64,000 nt of DNA from Deltaproteobacteria bacterium (GTDB lineage: Bacteria > Myxococcota > JADLHZ01). Of this stretch, positions 42,027-50,854 are shown piece by piece. The position numbers and the translations under genes are program-made. How positions within the stretch are numbered: the stretch's first letter is position 1; the number at the start of each line of letters is the position of its first letter. The DNA lies in assembly GCA_020848545.1 (NCBI GenBank), contig JADLHZ010000084.1, positions 124,001 to 188,000 of the forward strand, in the 5' to 3' direction. Under the pieces are notes generated by a model. It was not told the DNA's origin. It did not search any database and saw only the letters and a list, made by a program, of their open reading frames with translations.

Positions 42027-43073
42027 ATGTCGTTGCACGCTGTCATCATCGCCGGCGGCTCGGGGACGCGCTTTTGGCCCGAGAGCCGGCGCACGCTGCC
42101 GAAGCAGTTTCTGCGCTTCGAGCCTCACCGGTCGCTGATCACCGCTACGTCCGATCGCCTCGGCGCGCTCGTGCCGAAGCAGAACCTCTGGGTCGTCTGT
42201 GGCGCGGCGCATGCGAAGCTCGTCGAGCGCGATCTGCCGCAGCTGCCGAAAGAGAACCTGCTCGTCGAACCGAAGGCGAAGAACACCGCGCCGGCGATCG
42301 CGCTCGCGAACCTGCACGTGCACAACAAGGATCCCGAGGCCGTCGTCTGTGTGCTGCCGGCCGATCACTTCATCCGCGACGAGCAGGCGTTTCGGACCGC
42401 GCTCGAAAAAGCGGTCGCCGAGGCCAAGCGCGGCGGCGTCGTCACGCTCGGCATCACGCCGAACCGCGCCGAGACCGGCTTCGGCTACATCGAGCGCAAC
42501 GAGGAGGTGGGGCCAGGCGCCTACCGCGTCGCGCGCTTCATCGAAAAACCGCCGCAGAAAGACGCGGAGAAGTACGCGGCGAGCGGCAAGCACTTCTGGA
42601 ACGGCGGCATCTTCGTGTTCCTCGCGGCCGAGATGCAGCGCTTGTTCGGCTCCCTCGCCAAGGAGATCGCCGAGCCGCTCGCGCAGTACGAGCCGGGCGA
42701 CGCCGCATCACTGGCCCAAGCGTTCGACAAAGTGCCCTCGATCTCCATCGACTACGCGATCGCCGAAAAAGCGCCCGACATGAAGGTCGTCGCGCTCGAC
42801 TGCGGCTGGTCCGACGTCGGCGGCTGGGACGCGCTGCCCGAGGTGCTCACCGAGGACGGCCAAAAGAACGTCGCCGACGCTGACCTCTTGGCGATCGAAG
42901 CACACGGCAATATCGTGAAGGTCCCGCGCGGCAAACGCGTCTGTCTCGTCGGCGTCGAGGATCTCATCGTCGTCGACACGCCGGACGCGCTGCTCGTCAT
43001 GCCTCGGGGCCAAGGCCAGAGTGTGCGTGAGGTCGTCGCGGCGTTGGAAAAGCTCGCGCCCGAGAAGCTTTGA
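42027..43073 (+). CDS. manC: Mannose-1-phosphate guanylyltransferase
   Basis: A 348-aa nucleotidyltransferase making GDP-mannose from GTP and mannose-1-phosphate. The N-terminal GGSGTRFWPESRRTLPKQFL is the nucleotide-binding signature. VLPADHFI, ETGFGYIE and VARFIEKP follow, with the C-terminal DVGGWDAL and KVPRGKRVCLVGV. It is the single-domain form, without the phosphomannose-isomerase C-terminus of bifunctional ManC/AlgA proteins. ATG 42027 is used instead of the earlier in-frame start. The next gene supplies its substrate. Confidence 0.92.
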   Translation: MSLHAVIIAGGSGTRFWPESRRTLPKQFLRFEPHRSLITATSDRLGALVPKQNLWVVCGAAHAKLVERDLPQLPKENLLVEPKAKNTAPAIALANLHVHNKDPEAVVCVLPADHFIRDEQAFRTALEKAVAEAKRGGVVTLGITPNRAETGFGYIERNEEVGPGAYRVARFIEKPPQKDAEKYAASGKHFWNGGIFVFLAAEMQRLFGSLAKEIAEPLAQYEPGDAASLAQAFDKVPSISIDYAIAEKAPDMKVVALDCGWSDVGGWDALPEVLTEDGQKNVADADLLAIEAHGNIVKVPRGKRVCLVGVEDLIVVDTPDALLVMPRGQGQSVREVVAALEKLAPEKL

Positions 43074-43134
43074 GCCGGCGCGCTTCGCGAGAAACGACAT
43101 TGTACTTCGCGCGTCGGCTCAAACTGTTGCGTTG

Positions 43135-43154
43135 GTGTCCACATTCGTGGACAC
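43135..43154 (+). promoter_or_regulatory. Perfect 8-bp-stem hairpin in the manB leader
   Basis: GTGTCCAC (43135-43142), loop ATTC, GTGGACAC (43147-43154). It lies 36 nt before the ATG of the phosphomannomutase gene and 61 nt after manC. No T-run follows. It may be a processing or attenuation hairpin, or a dimeric operator (TGTCCAC-N4-GTGGACA). Confidence 0.5.
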
Positions 43155-43190
43155 GTTGAGGCTTACACCCTTCGTCCGAGGTTCCGTCCC

Positions 43191-44561
43191 ATGCGCGTCA
43201 ACACCAGCATCTTTCGCGAGTACGACATCCGCGGCATCGTCGACAAAGATCTCACGCAGGATCTCGCCTACCACTTGGGCCGCGCGCTCGGCACCTTGAT
43301 GCGGCGCAAAGAGCTGACGAGCGTCACCGTCGGCCGCGATTGTCGCCCGAGCGGTGCCTGGCTCGCCCAAGGCCTGAAGGCGGGCTACCTCGCGAGCGGC
43401 ATCACCGTGCTCGACATCGGCGTGGTGCCGACGCCGCTCCAGTACTATTCGATGCACTACTTCAACACCCAAGGCGGCGTGCAGATCACCGGCAGCCACA
43501 ACCCACCCGAGTACAACGGCTTCAAGATCTCGATGGGCCAGGGCACCATGCACGGCGACGACATCCGAAACCTCGCCACGTTGATCCAGCAAGAGCGCTA
43601 CGACGACGCCCAAGGCGTGTGGTGCTCGGTCGACACCGTGCGGCCGTATATGCTCGAGAACCTCGAGAACCTGCGCCTGGGACCGAAAAAGTTGAAGGTC
43701 GTCGTCGACGCCGGCAACGGCACCGCCGGCCCGTTTGGTCCCGAGCTCTATCGCCGCCTCGGCTGCGAGGTCATCGAGCTCTACTGCGACATGGACGCGC
43801 GCTTCCCGAACCACCACCCGGATCCGACGGTCGAAGAGAACATGATCGACCTGCAAAAGGCGGTGAAGAAGCACAAGGCCGATCTCGGGATCGCCTTCGA
43901 CGGCGACGGCGATCGCATCGGCGTCGTCGACGAGAAGGGCCAGATCATTTGGGGCGATCGCTTGATGATCCTGCTCGCGCGCGAAGTCTTGAAGGACCGG
44001 CCGGGCGCCGCGATCGTCGGCGAGGTGAAGTGCTCGCAGACGCTCTACGACGACATCACGAAGCACGGCGGCCAGGCGATCATGTGGAAGGCCGGCCACT
44101 CGTTGATCAAGGCGAAGATGAAAGAGACCAAGGCCGAGCTCGCGGGCGAGATGAGCGGCCACATCTTCTTCAAGCACAAATACTACGGCTTCGACGACGC
44201 GCTCTACACGGGCGGTCGCTTGCTCGAGATCTTGTCGAATACGAAGCTGCCGCTGTCGAAGCTGTTCACCGACGTGCCGACGACTTTCGCCACGCCCGAG
44301 CTGCGGGTCGACTGCGAAGAGGAAGAGAAGTTCGCCCTCGTCAAGCGCGCGCAGGAGCACTTTAGGAAGAAGCACAAGACGGTCGACGTCGACGGCGTGC
44401 GCATCCTCTTCGACGACGGCTGGGGCTTGATCCGCGCGTCGAACACGCAGCCGATCTTGGTGCTCCGCTTCGAAGCGCAGTCGGAGAAGCGGCTCAAAGA
44501 GATCCGTAGCTACGTCGAACGCGAGCTCGCATCGCTCCGGGAGTCGGTGGCGGTCGCGTAG
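43191..44561 (+). CDS. manB: Phosphomannomutase/phosphoglucomutase (AlgC/ManB type)
   Basis: 456 aa, alpha-D-phosphohexomutase superfamily; it interconverts hexose 6- and 1-phosphates and feeds GDP-mannose synthesis with manC. The catalytic phosphoserine is in TGSHNPPEYNG (about residue 103). The metal loop is FDGDGDRIG (about 238-246). The sugar-binding GEMSGHIFF is near 319-327 and the phosphate-binding RASNTQP near 417-423. The start MRVNTSIFREYDIRG is typical. The surface polymer it serves is not encoded in the window. Confidence 0.92.
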   Translation: MRVNTSIFREYDIRGIVDKDLTQDLAYHLGRALGTLMRRKELTSVTVGRDCRPSGAWLAQGLKAGYLASGITVLDIGVVPTPLQYYSMHYFNTQGGVQITGSHNPPEYNGFKISMGQGTMHGDDIRNLATLIQQERYDDAQGVWCSVDTVRPYMLENLENLRLGPKKLKVVVDAGNGTAGPFGPELYRRLGCEVIELYCDMDARFPNHHPDPTVEENMIDLQKAVKKHKADLGIAFDGDGDRIGVVDEKGQIIWGDRLMILLAREVLKDRPGAAIVGEVKCSQTLYDDITKHGGQAIMWKAGHSLIKAKMKETKAELAGEMSGHIFFKHKYYGFDDALYTGGRLLEILSNTKLPLSKLFTDVPTTFATPELRVDCEEEEKFALVKRAQEHFRKKHKTVDVDGVRILFDDGWGLIRASNTQPILVLRFEAQSEKRLKEIRSYVERELASLRESVAVA

Positions 44562-44756
44562 GGAATAGAACGGCGACACCGTCGCGTGAGGGGGGCGTCT
44601 CATGGCGCGAAGCGCCTACAGGCCCCTTCGGGGGCAGGAGCGAGCGCAGCGAGCGGGCCGGGGGGCTGACAACAGGCACGAGCAAGCGCGAAGCGCGAGC
44701 CAGTGTCGAGGACAAGAGCGGCAGCGGATTGTCAGAGTGGCGACTCGGTCGCGCAA
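44562..44756. other. Convergent intergenic region rich in hairpins
   Basis: No gene is seen in these 195 bases between two convergent genes. Just after the manB stop is the hairpin GCGAC-ACC-GTCGC (44573-44585). Just after the stop of the opposite gene is GCGAC-TCG-GTCGC (44740-44752). Between them are GCCCC-TTCG-GGGGC, the GAGCGCAGCGAGCGGGC stretch shared with 39309, and the pair CTGACAA/TTGTCAG. It is best read as a bidirectional terminator or an old palindromic repeat. Confidence 0.5.
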
Positions 44757-45173
44757 TCAGAACGGCGGCTTCTTCTCGAACTTCGTCGCGAGCGCCGTCA
44801 TCTCGTCGGCCGATTGGCGCATGACGTCGATCTTCGCATTCACCGACTGCTCTTCGAGCGCGCGCATCTCTTCGGCCGCCTTGCGATAGACGCGGGCGAT
44901 CAGCGACTGGACGTGCAGCTCGTGTTCCGTGTCGCGCGCGCGCTTGACGAACTTCACGCGCGCCGGGTGCTTCGCCGTCGCGCGCGTGTTCTTGGCGCTC
45001 TTGCTCGCGCTCTTCGGCCCTTTGCCCCGGGCGCTCGCCACCTTCGGTGCTTTGACGAGCGGCTTCGACCGGCGCTTCGCCTTCGCTTTGGCGGCGGGGC
45101 GGCGTGCCTTCTTCGTCGACCTTCTCGGCTTCGCTTTGGCGGTGCGCTTCGGTGGCTTGCGTTTCTTTGCCAT
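44757..45173 (-). CDS. Histone-H1-like Lys/Ala/Arg-rich protein with helical tail
   Basis: 138 aa from the ATG at 45173 (MAKKRKPPKRT). Residues 1-75 are almost only K, R, A, P and S, with AKAK/KKA motifs like eukaryotic H1 tails and bacterial H1-like proteins. Residues 80-138 form an acidic-basic amphipathic helix (LIARVYRKAAEEMRALEEQS). It probably binds DNA or RNA through the tail and dimerises through the helix. It is divergent from rapA with a 61-nt gap, so the two may share control. Confidence 0.7.
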   Translation of the reverse strand: MAKKRKPPKRTAKAKPRRSTKKARRPAAKAKAKRRSKPLVKAPKVASARGKGPKSASKSAKNTRATAKHPARVKFVKRARDTEHELHVQSLIARVYRKAAEEMRALEEQSVNAKIDVMRQSADEMTALATKFEKKPPF

Positions 45174-45234
45174 ACGGTCCGCTCGGCTAGCACGATCCTT
45201 TACGCCGGTGCCAGCGAGTGCCATACGCGCGCCG

Positions 45235-48189
45235 ATGTTCGTGTCCGGCATGAAGGTGCGTTACCTGCCGCAGCCCGACTGGGGCGTCGGCCACCTGGTC
45301 GCCTTCGACGAAGAGGCGGCGCGCGCCGCGGTGATCTTCCCGGGCCGCGGTGACGAGCCGGCGATCGTGTCGACGAAGCAAAAGGCGCTCGTGGCCGTGG
45401 CGCTCGACGTCGGCCTTCGCGTCACCTTGGTCAAAGGCGGCGAAGCCGAGATCCTCCGCGAAGCCGGCGTCGAGGAAGGCCTCCGGCAGTACGTGATCCG
45501 CGCTGGCAAGGCCGAGCAGACGATCAGCGAGGCGATGCTCCGCGCGCCGTTGCCGAGCGGCGACCTCGTCACGATGTTCGGCGAGGGCCGCTTCGGCGAC
45601 GCCAAGGACTACGCGCTCCGCGAGCAGACCTTGAAGCTCGACGACGAGCGCCGTTGCGACGCGCTCGGTGCGATGTTGGCGTCGCGCGTCCGCGTACAGC
45701 CGCACCAGATCGGCGTCGTGCAGCGGGTGCTGAGCGCGCCGCGCCCGCGCTTCGTCATCGCCGACGAAGTGGGCCTCGGAAAGACCATCGAGGCCGGCAT
45801 GATCTTCTCGGCGCTGCGCCAGGCCGGCCTGTGCAAGCGCGTGCTCATCGTCGTGCCGAGCCACCTCTCCGTGCAGTGGCTGATCGAGCTGCAGCAGAAG
45901 TTCAACCAGCGCTTCGTGCTCATGGACTCGGAGCGTCTGCGCAACGACGAAGAGGGCGAGGGCTGGCGCACGAACGATCATGTGATCACGAGCCTCGAGC
46001 TCCTGCAGCGCAACGAGAAGCACCGCGCCGCCGTCGCCGATCCCGAGGCTTACTGGGACCTCGTCATCATCGACGAAGCGCACCACTTGAAGGGCGAGCA
46101 AGCGTACGTCACGGCGAAGGGCCTCGCCGCCAACGCGTGGGGCCTGCTCTTGCTCACCGCCACGCCGATGCACGTCGATCCGGGCGAGTACAAGAAGCTG
46201 CTCGCGCTCATCGATGAGCGCACCGCGCCCGACGACGCGCGCCTGAAGAAGATGATGGAGACGCAAGCGTCGCTCGGCGGCATCGTGCGCCAGATGCTCG
46301 GCGGCGATCGCGACGCGGAGGCCACGCTGAAAGAACGCTTCGCCGACGACGCGGCGCTGCAGGATCTCTCCGGCGACGCGCTCATCGACTACGTGGCCGA
46401 GACGTATAGCCTGTCCGAGCAGCTCGTGCGCAATCGCCGCGCGGTCGTCGGCGGCTTCGCCGATCGTGTGCTGCACGTGCATCCCGTGTTGCTCAGCGAA
46501 GCGGAGCTGCAAGGGAACCAAGCCGCGCTCGCCGACGCCGCGAAGGGTGGCCTACGCGGTGCGCCTCTCGCCACCTTGGTCAAGCAGCTCGACAGCGGCA
46601 TCGCTCAGAAAGCGAAGGCGTTCGTCGATCTGCTGGCGGCGATCTGGAAGCGCGAAGACGACGCGAAAATCTTGGTCTTCACCGAGGCGCGCGAGACGCT
46701 CGACATGCTGCAAGCGCGGCTCGGCGACCAAGGCGAAGAGGCGCTCGTCTATCACGGCGATCTCTCGCTCGTGGATCGCGATCGGCAGGTGGCGCGCTTT
46801 CGCGATCCGGAAGGCCCGCGCGTGCTGCTCTGCACCGAGGTCGGCGGCGAAGGGCGCAATTTTCAGTTCGCGCATCACCTCGTGCACTACGACTTGCCGT
46901 GGAGCCCCGGCGTCATCGAGCAGCGCATCGGCCGCTTGGATCGCATCGGGCAAAAGAAGCCGATCTCGATCCATGTCTTCGACGTGCCGGGCACCTTCGC
47001 CGCCGAAGTGCTCGCGTTGATGCGCGACGCCGTCGGCGTGTTTCGCGAGACGGTCGGCGGCTTGGACGCCGTGCTCGAGGAGATCGAGCGTGAGATCGCC
47101 GAGCTCGTGCTGCGCGCGCCGGCCGATCGCACGCGCTACGCCAGAGAGCTCTCGGAGCGCATCGCCGCCGCGCGCGAGCAGGCCCGGCGCGGCTACGATC
47201 CTTTGCTCGACCTGCGCTCCTTCGATCGGCCGCGGATGCAGGCGTTGCTCGAGCGTGCCGAAGAGCGCTTGGACATCGACCCGGAAGAGACCGAGGAGGG
47301 CGGCGATCGCTTGGCGGAAGGGCTTTGGGTCGTCGCGCGCGATCTCGAAGAGCGTCTCGAGGACACCGTCGTGCACTTGGCGCGCAAGGTGGGCATCAAC
47401 GTCGACACCGACGAGCAAGTCGACGCGTTCCAAGCCGCGTTCCACTTTGGCTACGCCACGAACGTCGACGCCCTCGCCGGCCTCAACTTGCAAGAGGAGA
47501 AGACCGTGCTCGGCACGTTCTGGCGCGAGACCGCGATCGAGCAAGAAGAGATCGACTACTTCGCCACCGGGCATCCGATCGTCGAAGCGCTCTTCGGCAT
47601 GGTGCGCGACGGGCCCTTCGGGCGCCTCGCGCTCGGCGTGCTCAACGCGAAGAAGCAAGACACGCAGAAGCTCGACTGCAAGCTCGGCTTCGCGCTGTGG
47701 TTCGTGCTCTCGGCGAAGGAGTCGGCCGACACGCACCCTGGCGCCCGGGTGCCGTCGCGGCAGCTCGCGCGCTTTCTCGATCGGCAAACGCTGCGGGTGA
47801 CGCTCGCGGTCGATCGGCAGGGGAATATTGCAGCGGAGCCGCGCTTGGGCCCGGCGCTCGATCGCGGAAAGCTCGCGCCACCGAACAAGGACGACGTGCA
47901 CGGGTTGCGCCGCGGCTTTGCGCAGCTCGCGCCGCAAGCATTGAAGGCGGCGACGCTGCAGAGCGAGCGCGCGCTGGCGGCGTTGAAGCAGGAGACGGCC
48001 AAAGCGATCGCGCTCGAGCGTGACGCGAGAACGGCGACGCTTGCGCATGCCATGGAGTATCAGGGCGTCAAGGCGGCGGTGAAGAAGCAGGTGCTCGCGG
48101 AGCAAGCCGAGAGCTATGCGGCGATCGAAGAGGCGCTGGCGACGGTGCGTTACACGCTCGACAGCGTGCTCGCGTTCGTCGTCTCATAG
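45235..48189 (+). CDS. rapA: RapA/HepA-like RNA-polymerase-associated SWI2/SNF2 helicase
   Basis: 984 aa from ATG 45235; the longer frame to 44929 is a shadow of the H1-like gene. An N-terminal Tudor-like part (VRYLPQPDWGVGHLVAFDEE) resembles the RapA N-terminus. The SNF2 core follows: motif I ADEVGLGKTIEAGM (about 177-190), motif II IIDEAHH (DEAH), motif III LLTATPMHVDP, and the helicase C block TEVGGEGRNFQFAHHLVHYD, then QRIGRLDRIGQ. RapA recycles RNA polymerase from stalled or post-termination complexes using ATP. The C-terminal 400 residues are helical, as in RapA. It converges on the 48194 gene with a 4-nt gap. Confidence 0.9.
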   Translation: MFVSGMKVRYLPQPDWGVGHLVAFDEEAARAAVIFPGRGDEPAIVSTKQKALVAVALDVGLRVTLVKGGEAEILREAGVEEGLRQYVIRAGKAEQTISEAMLRAPLPSGDLVTMFGEGRFGDAKDYALREQTLKLDDERRCDALGAMLASRVRVQPHQIGVVQRVLSAPRPRFVIADEVGLGKTIEAGMIFSALRQAGLCKRVLIVVPSHLSVQWLIELQQKFNQRFVLMDSERLRNDEEGEGWRTNDHVITSLELLQRNEKHRAAVADPEAYWDLVIIDEAHHLKGEQAYVTAKGLAANAWGLLLLTATPMHVDPGEYKKLLALIDERTAPDDARLKKMMETQASLGGIVRQMLGGDRDAEATLKERFADDAALQDLSGDALIDYVAETYSLSEQLVRNRRAVVGGFADRVLHVHPVLLSEAELQGNQAALADAAKGGLRGAPLATLVKQLDSGIAQKAKAFVDLLAAIWKREDDAKILVFTEARETLDMLQARLGDQGEEALVYHGDLSLVDRDRQVARFRDPEGPRVLLCTEVGGEGRNFQFAHHLVHYDLPWSPGVIEQRIGRLDRIGQKKPISIHVFDVPGTFAAEVLALMRDAVGVFRETVGGLDAVLEEIEREIAELVLRAPADRTRYARELSERIAAAREQARRGYDPLLDLRSFDRPRMQALLERAEERLDIDPEETEEGGDRLAEGLWVVARDLEERLEDTVVHLARKVGINVDTDEQVDAFQAAFHFGYATNVDALAGLNLQEEKTVLGTFWRETAIEQEEIDYFATGHPIVEALFGMVRDGPFGRLALGVLNAKKQDTQKLDCKLGFALWFVLSAKESADTHPGARVPSRQLARFLDRQTLRVTLAVDRQGNIAAEPRLGPALDRGKLAPPNKDDVHGLRRGFAQLAPQALKAATLQSERALAALKQETAKAIALERDARTATLAHAMEYQGVKAAVKKQVLAEQAESYAAIEEALATVRYTLDSVLAFVVS

Positions 48190-48193
48190 ACGC

Positions 48194-48640
48194 TCAGATC
48201 TTGAACGGCCCGAACCACTGGGTGCCGGCGAAGCCTGCGGTCGTCCGGTAGTAGAACGACTCGGCGTCTCGTTCCGGATCCTTGCTCGCCTTGAACGCGA
48301 CCTTCACGTTCCCGCTGAGCGTCGCGAGGACGATCTTGCCGTCCTTCAGGGCCTCGTCGAGCTTGTTCGCTTGGGTGCCAGGCACGGGGGCCAAATAGCC
48401 GTTGGCGTTCTGTTTTTCGTCTTGAATGATCTCGACCAGCTGGTCCTTGAACGACGCGCTCAGCTTCGCCTCGGGCGGCGGGCCGGACGGCTTCGTCGGC
48501 TTTGGCTTCGTGTCGAAGAGGTCGTCGACTTCGTTGTCCGTCGTCGTGCTCGCGCGCCCCGCGCCACCGTTGTTGACGCCAGCTCTGCCGCCGCCAAATC
48601 CGCTGTTCCAACCGCCGCCGCCAAATCCTGTCAGGCTCAT
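48194..48640 (-). CDS. Small Gly-rich-start protein of unknown function
   Basis: 148 aa without a signal peptide. The first 35 residues are Gly/Asn/Ala-rich (MSLTGFGGGGWNSGFGGG), then comes a Pro/Lys linker, then a small alpha/beta domain (SFKDQLVEIIQDEKQNANGY, GKIVLATLSGNVKVAFKAS). The disordered Gly-rich start resembles that of the protein at 11946-12875. No family is recognised. Confidence 0.55.
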   Translation of the reverse strand: MSLTGFGGGGWNSGFGGGRAGVNNGGAGRASTTTDNEVDDLFDTKPKPTKPSGPPPEAKLSASFKDQLVEIIQDEKQNANGYLAPVPGTQANKLDEALKDGKIVLATLSGNVKVAFKASKDPERDAESFYYRTTAGFAGTQWFGPFKI

Positions 48641-48751
48641 CGCTCGCTCCCTAGAGTGTGCTTAGGAGAAGTATCGACAGGACCCTTGGGTCGCGTTGCG
48701 TTCATGGCGCGTATACAGCGGTGTTCGACGCGTGACGGATCCATGGCAATC

Positions 48752-48853
48752 GGGGCCAGGGACCCTTTTGCGAGAATTCCTTTCTTCGGGCAGGCTCGGC
48801 TCCCAAACAGCCCATGAACAAGCTCAGTCCCCGGCAAAACGGTCCCAGGCCCC
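48752..48853. repeat. Second REPIN-like paired inverted repeat, overlapping the HAD gene start
   Basis: The left arm GGGGCCAGGGACCCTTTTGC (48752-48771) pairs with the right arm at 48834-48853 (GCAAAACGGTCCCAGGCCCC), with 2 mismatches in 20 and a 62-bp centre. The arms share the GGGACC-type core with 1839-1911. The right arm is inside the HAD reading frame (codons 8-13). A small extra palindrome GACCCTTGGGTC lies at 48681-48692. Confidence 0.65.
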
Positions 48854-49524
48854 TCATCCTGCTCTTCGACATCGATGGCACTTTGATCACGACCGGCGGC
48901 GCCGGACGGCGGGCGTTGGAGCGCGCCTTCAACCACCGCTACGGCAGCACGAACGTCTTCGACGGCTTTCCCTTCGGCGGCATGACCGATCCGGCGATCA
49001 TCCGCGCCGGCATGCAGCGGCTCAACCGGCCTTACGACGCGAACGAGCAGCGTCATCTCTTGGACCTCTACGTCGAAGCGCTCGCCGACGAGCTGACGAA
49101 GAGCCCGCACCGCTTGCACGACGGCATGCACGATGCGGTCGCGCGATCGCGGCAACGGGCGAACGCCGCGGTCGGGCTCGGCACCGGCAACATCGTCGAG
49201 GGCGCGCGCAAGAAGCTCGAGCCGCTCGGCGCGTACGAATGGTTCTCGTTCGGCGGCTTCGGCAGCGATCACGAGGATCGGGCCGAGCTCATCAAGAAGG
49301 GCATCGAGCGTGGGGCCGCAGCGCTCGGCAAAGATCGCAAGGACTGCCGTGTCGTCATCATCGGCGACACGCCGAAGGACGTCGAAGCCGCGCTGGCGAA
49401 CGGCGCCGAGGCGGTGTGCGTGACGACCGGCAGCTTCACCGCCGAGGCGCTCCACGCATGCGGCGCCCACAAGGTCTACGCGAACCTTGCAGCGCCGGGA
49501 GCTTGCGACTACCTCCTGGGCTGA
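48814..49524 (+). CDS. HAD-superfamily phosphatase
   Basis: 236 aa. Motif I FDIDGTLI (Asp nucleophile at about 19) and motif III-IV VVIIGDTPKDVEAA are clear. A helical cap like that of phosphoglycolate phosphatases lies between (FGGMTDPAIIRAGM, LYVEALADEL). The substrate is unknown. No other start codon lies between ATG 48814 and motif I, so the first residues (MNKLSPRQNGPRP) appear to be encoded partly by the REPIN-like arm, and no SD is visible. The lipoprotein gene follows after 13 nt. Confidence 0.85.
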   Translation: MNKLSPRQNGPRPLILLFDIDGTLITTGGAGRRALERAFNHRYGSTNVFDGFPFGGMTDPAIIRAGMQRLNRPYDANEQRHLLDLYVEALADELTKSPHRLHDGMHDAVARSRQRANAAVGLGTGNIVEGARKKLEPLGAYEWFSFGGFGSDHEDRAELIKKGIERGAAALGKDRKDCRVVIIGDTPKDVEAALANGAEAVCVTTGSFTAEALHACGAHKVYANLAAPGACDYLLG

Positions 49525-49537
49525 ACGGAGGCCTCCC

Positions 49538-50854
49538 ATGCACCGAATCTCTCTCTTGCTCCTGGTCCTCGCGGCTTGCGGTCGCGGCGGTGATCCCGTC
49601 GGTCCCGGTACGAAAGCGGCCGAAGTCGAGTTCGCCAACGCGATCCCCGAGTCGACGGCGTACGTCATCGGTGACGAAAATACTCCTGCGCGCGACGAGA
49701 CCCCGGCGCGCGATGAGGCCGCTCGCGATGCCGGCGATCGCTCGTTCATCGCCGCGCAGCTGCGCACCGAGGCCGACGGCGTCAACGAAGCGATCGCGAA
49801 GGTCGTCTCGCTCGTGCAGAGCGCGGTCAAAGGCGTGAATCCTTCGCGCACGACCGGGTCGAGCCACGTCTGGGTCATCGACACGCAAAAAGGCGTCGTC
49901 GTGCGGATGACCTTGGAGAAGACCGGCGAGCTCGCGTTCGCGTGGAAGGCCGAGGTCCGCAAGACGAACGCGCAGGACAAGACCTACGTGAAGGTGGCGA
50001 GCGCCACGCTGCTGAAGAACCCCGAGCTCAAAGGCCCGCGCGGTCGCGTCACGCTCGGCATCGACTTCGATGCGTTCGCCACCGTCGCCGAGGGCACGCA
50101 GGCAGCGGCAGCCGCGCGCGGACGCCTCTTCGTCGCGGGCGTGCACGGTCCCAAAGGCGCGCATCATCGCTATCGCCTCGACGGCTTCACACCGAACGAA
50201 GCGACGCGCGGCGCGTTGACGGCCTCGTTCGAAGCGTTGCGCGGCGGCACCCCGACGATCCTAAAGTTGCGCGGCGCCGGCAGCGCGGATCTTGCCGGCT
50301 TCGTCGCCGCGGCAGGCACCACGAACACGGCCGAGGTCGAGCGCTTCCACGTCCGCTTGCGCCGCATCGGTGGCATCGCCGGCATCCCAGGCTTCGGCGG
50401 ATACTTGCGCGGCGTCGCCTTCGGCGGCGACATACCCGCAGGCCACGCGTTCTTGGTGCGCGAGTGCTGGAACAATGTGGACGACGTCGTCTACCGACGC
50501 ATTTGGGACTGCACCGCGACGGACGGAATCGTCGCCGCGACGAGCTGCACGCTGAAGACGGCGGGCAAGGCGAGCATCGGCGCCGACGGCGTGACGGTGA
50601 CGACGAACAACCCCGTCGATGAGGCGAGCTACGCCACCTTCAAGGCGCTGTGCTTCCCCGACGTTCCGAGCTTCGGAAAGGCGCAAGCGGTCGACGGCGC
50701 CGCGGCCGACCTTCGCGCCGAGGCGACGTTCTCCGTCGGCGACGCGAGCCTCGACGCCAGCGCCGCCGTCGACGCAGCGGTCGGCTCGCCGCCGACGAAG
50801 GACTTCACCGGCGCCGACGCCGACGCTGACCCGCCGCCTAGCGAGCTGCCATAG
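49538..50854 (+). CDS. Uncharacterised lipoprotein
   Basis: 438 aa from ATG 49538, behind CGGAGG. The signal peptide and lipobox (LLLLVLAACGR) give a lipoprotein with Cys14. There is a short acidic tandem motif (PARDETPARDEAARDAGD) near residues 50-67. A large beta-rich body follows (SSHVWVIDTQKGVVVRMTLE, GRVTLGIDFDAFATVAEG), with three Cys in the C-terminal third and an Asp/Pro-rich end. No family is recognised. Its TAG stop is the first three bases of the 165-bp palindrome. Confidence 0.75.
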   Translation: MHRISLLLLVLAACGRGGDPVGPGTKAAEVEFANAIPESTAYVIGDENTPARDETPARDEAARDAGDRSFIAAQLRTEADGVNEAIAKVVSLVQSAVKGVNPSRTTGSSHVWVIDTQKGVVVRMTLEKTGELAFAWKAEVRKTNAQDKTYVKVASATLLKNPELKGPRGRVTLGIDFDAFATVAEGTQAAAAARGRLFVAGVHGPKGAHHRYRLDGFTPNEATRGALTASFEALRGGTPTILKLRGAGSADLAGFVAAAGTTNTAEVERFHVRLRRIGGIAGIPGFGGYLRGVAFGGDIPAGHAFLVRECWNNVDDVVYRRIWDCTATDGIVAATSCTLKTAGKASIGADGVTVTTNNPVDEASYATFKALCFPDVPSFGKAQAVDGAAADLRAEATFSVGDASLDASAAVDAAVGSPPTKDFTGADADADPPPSELP

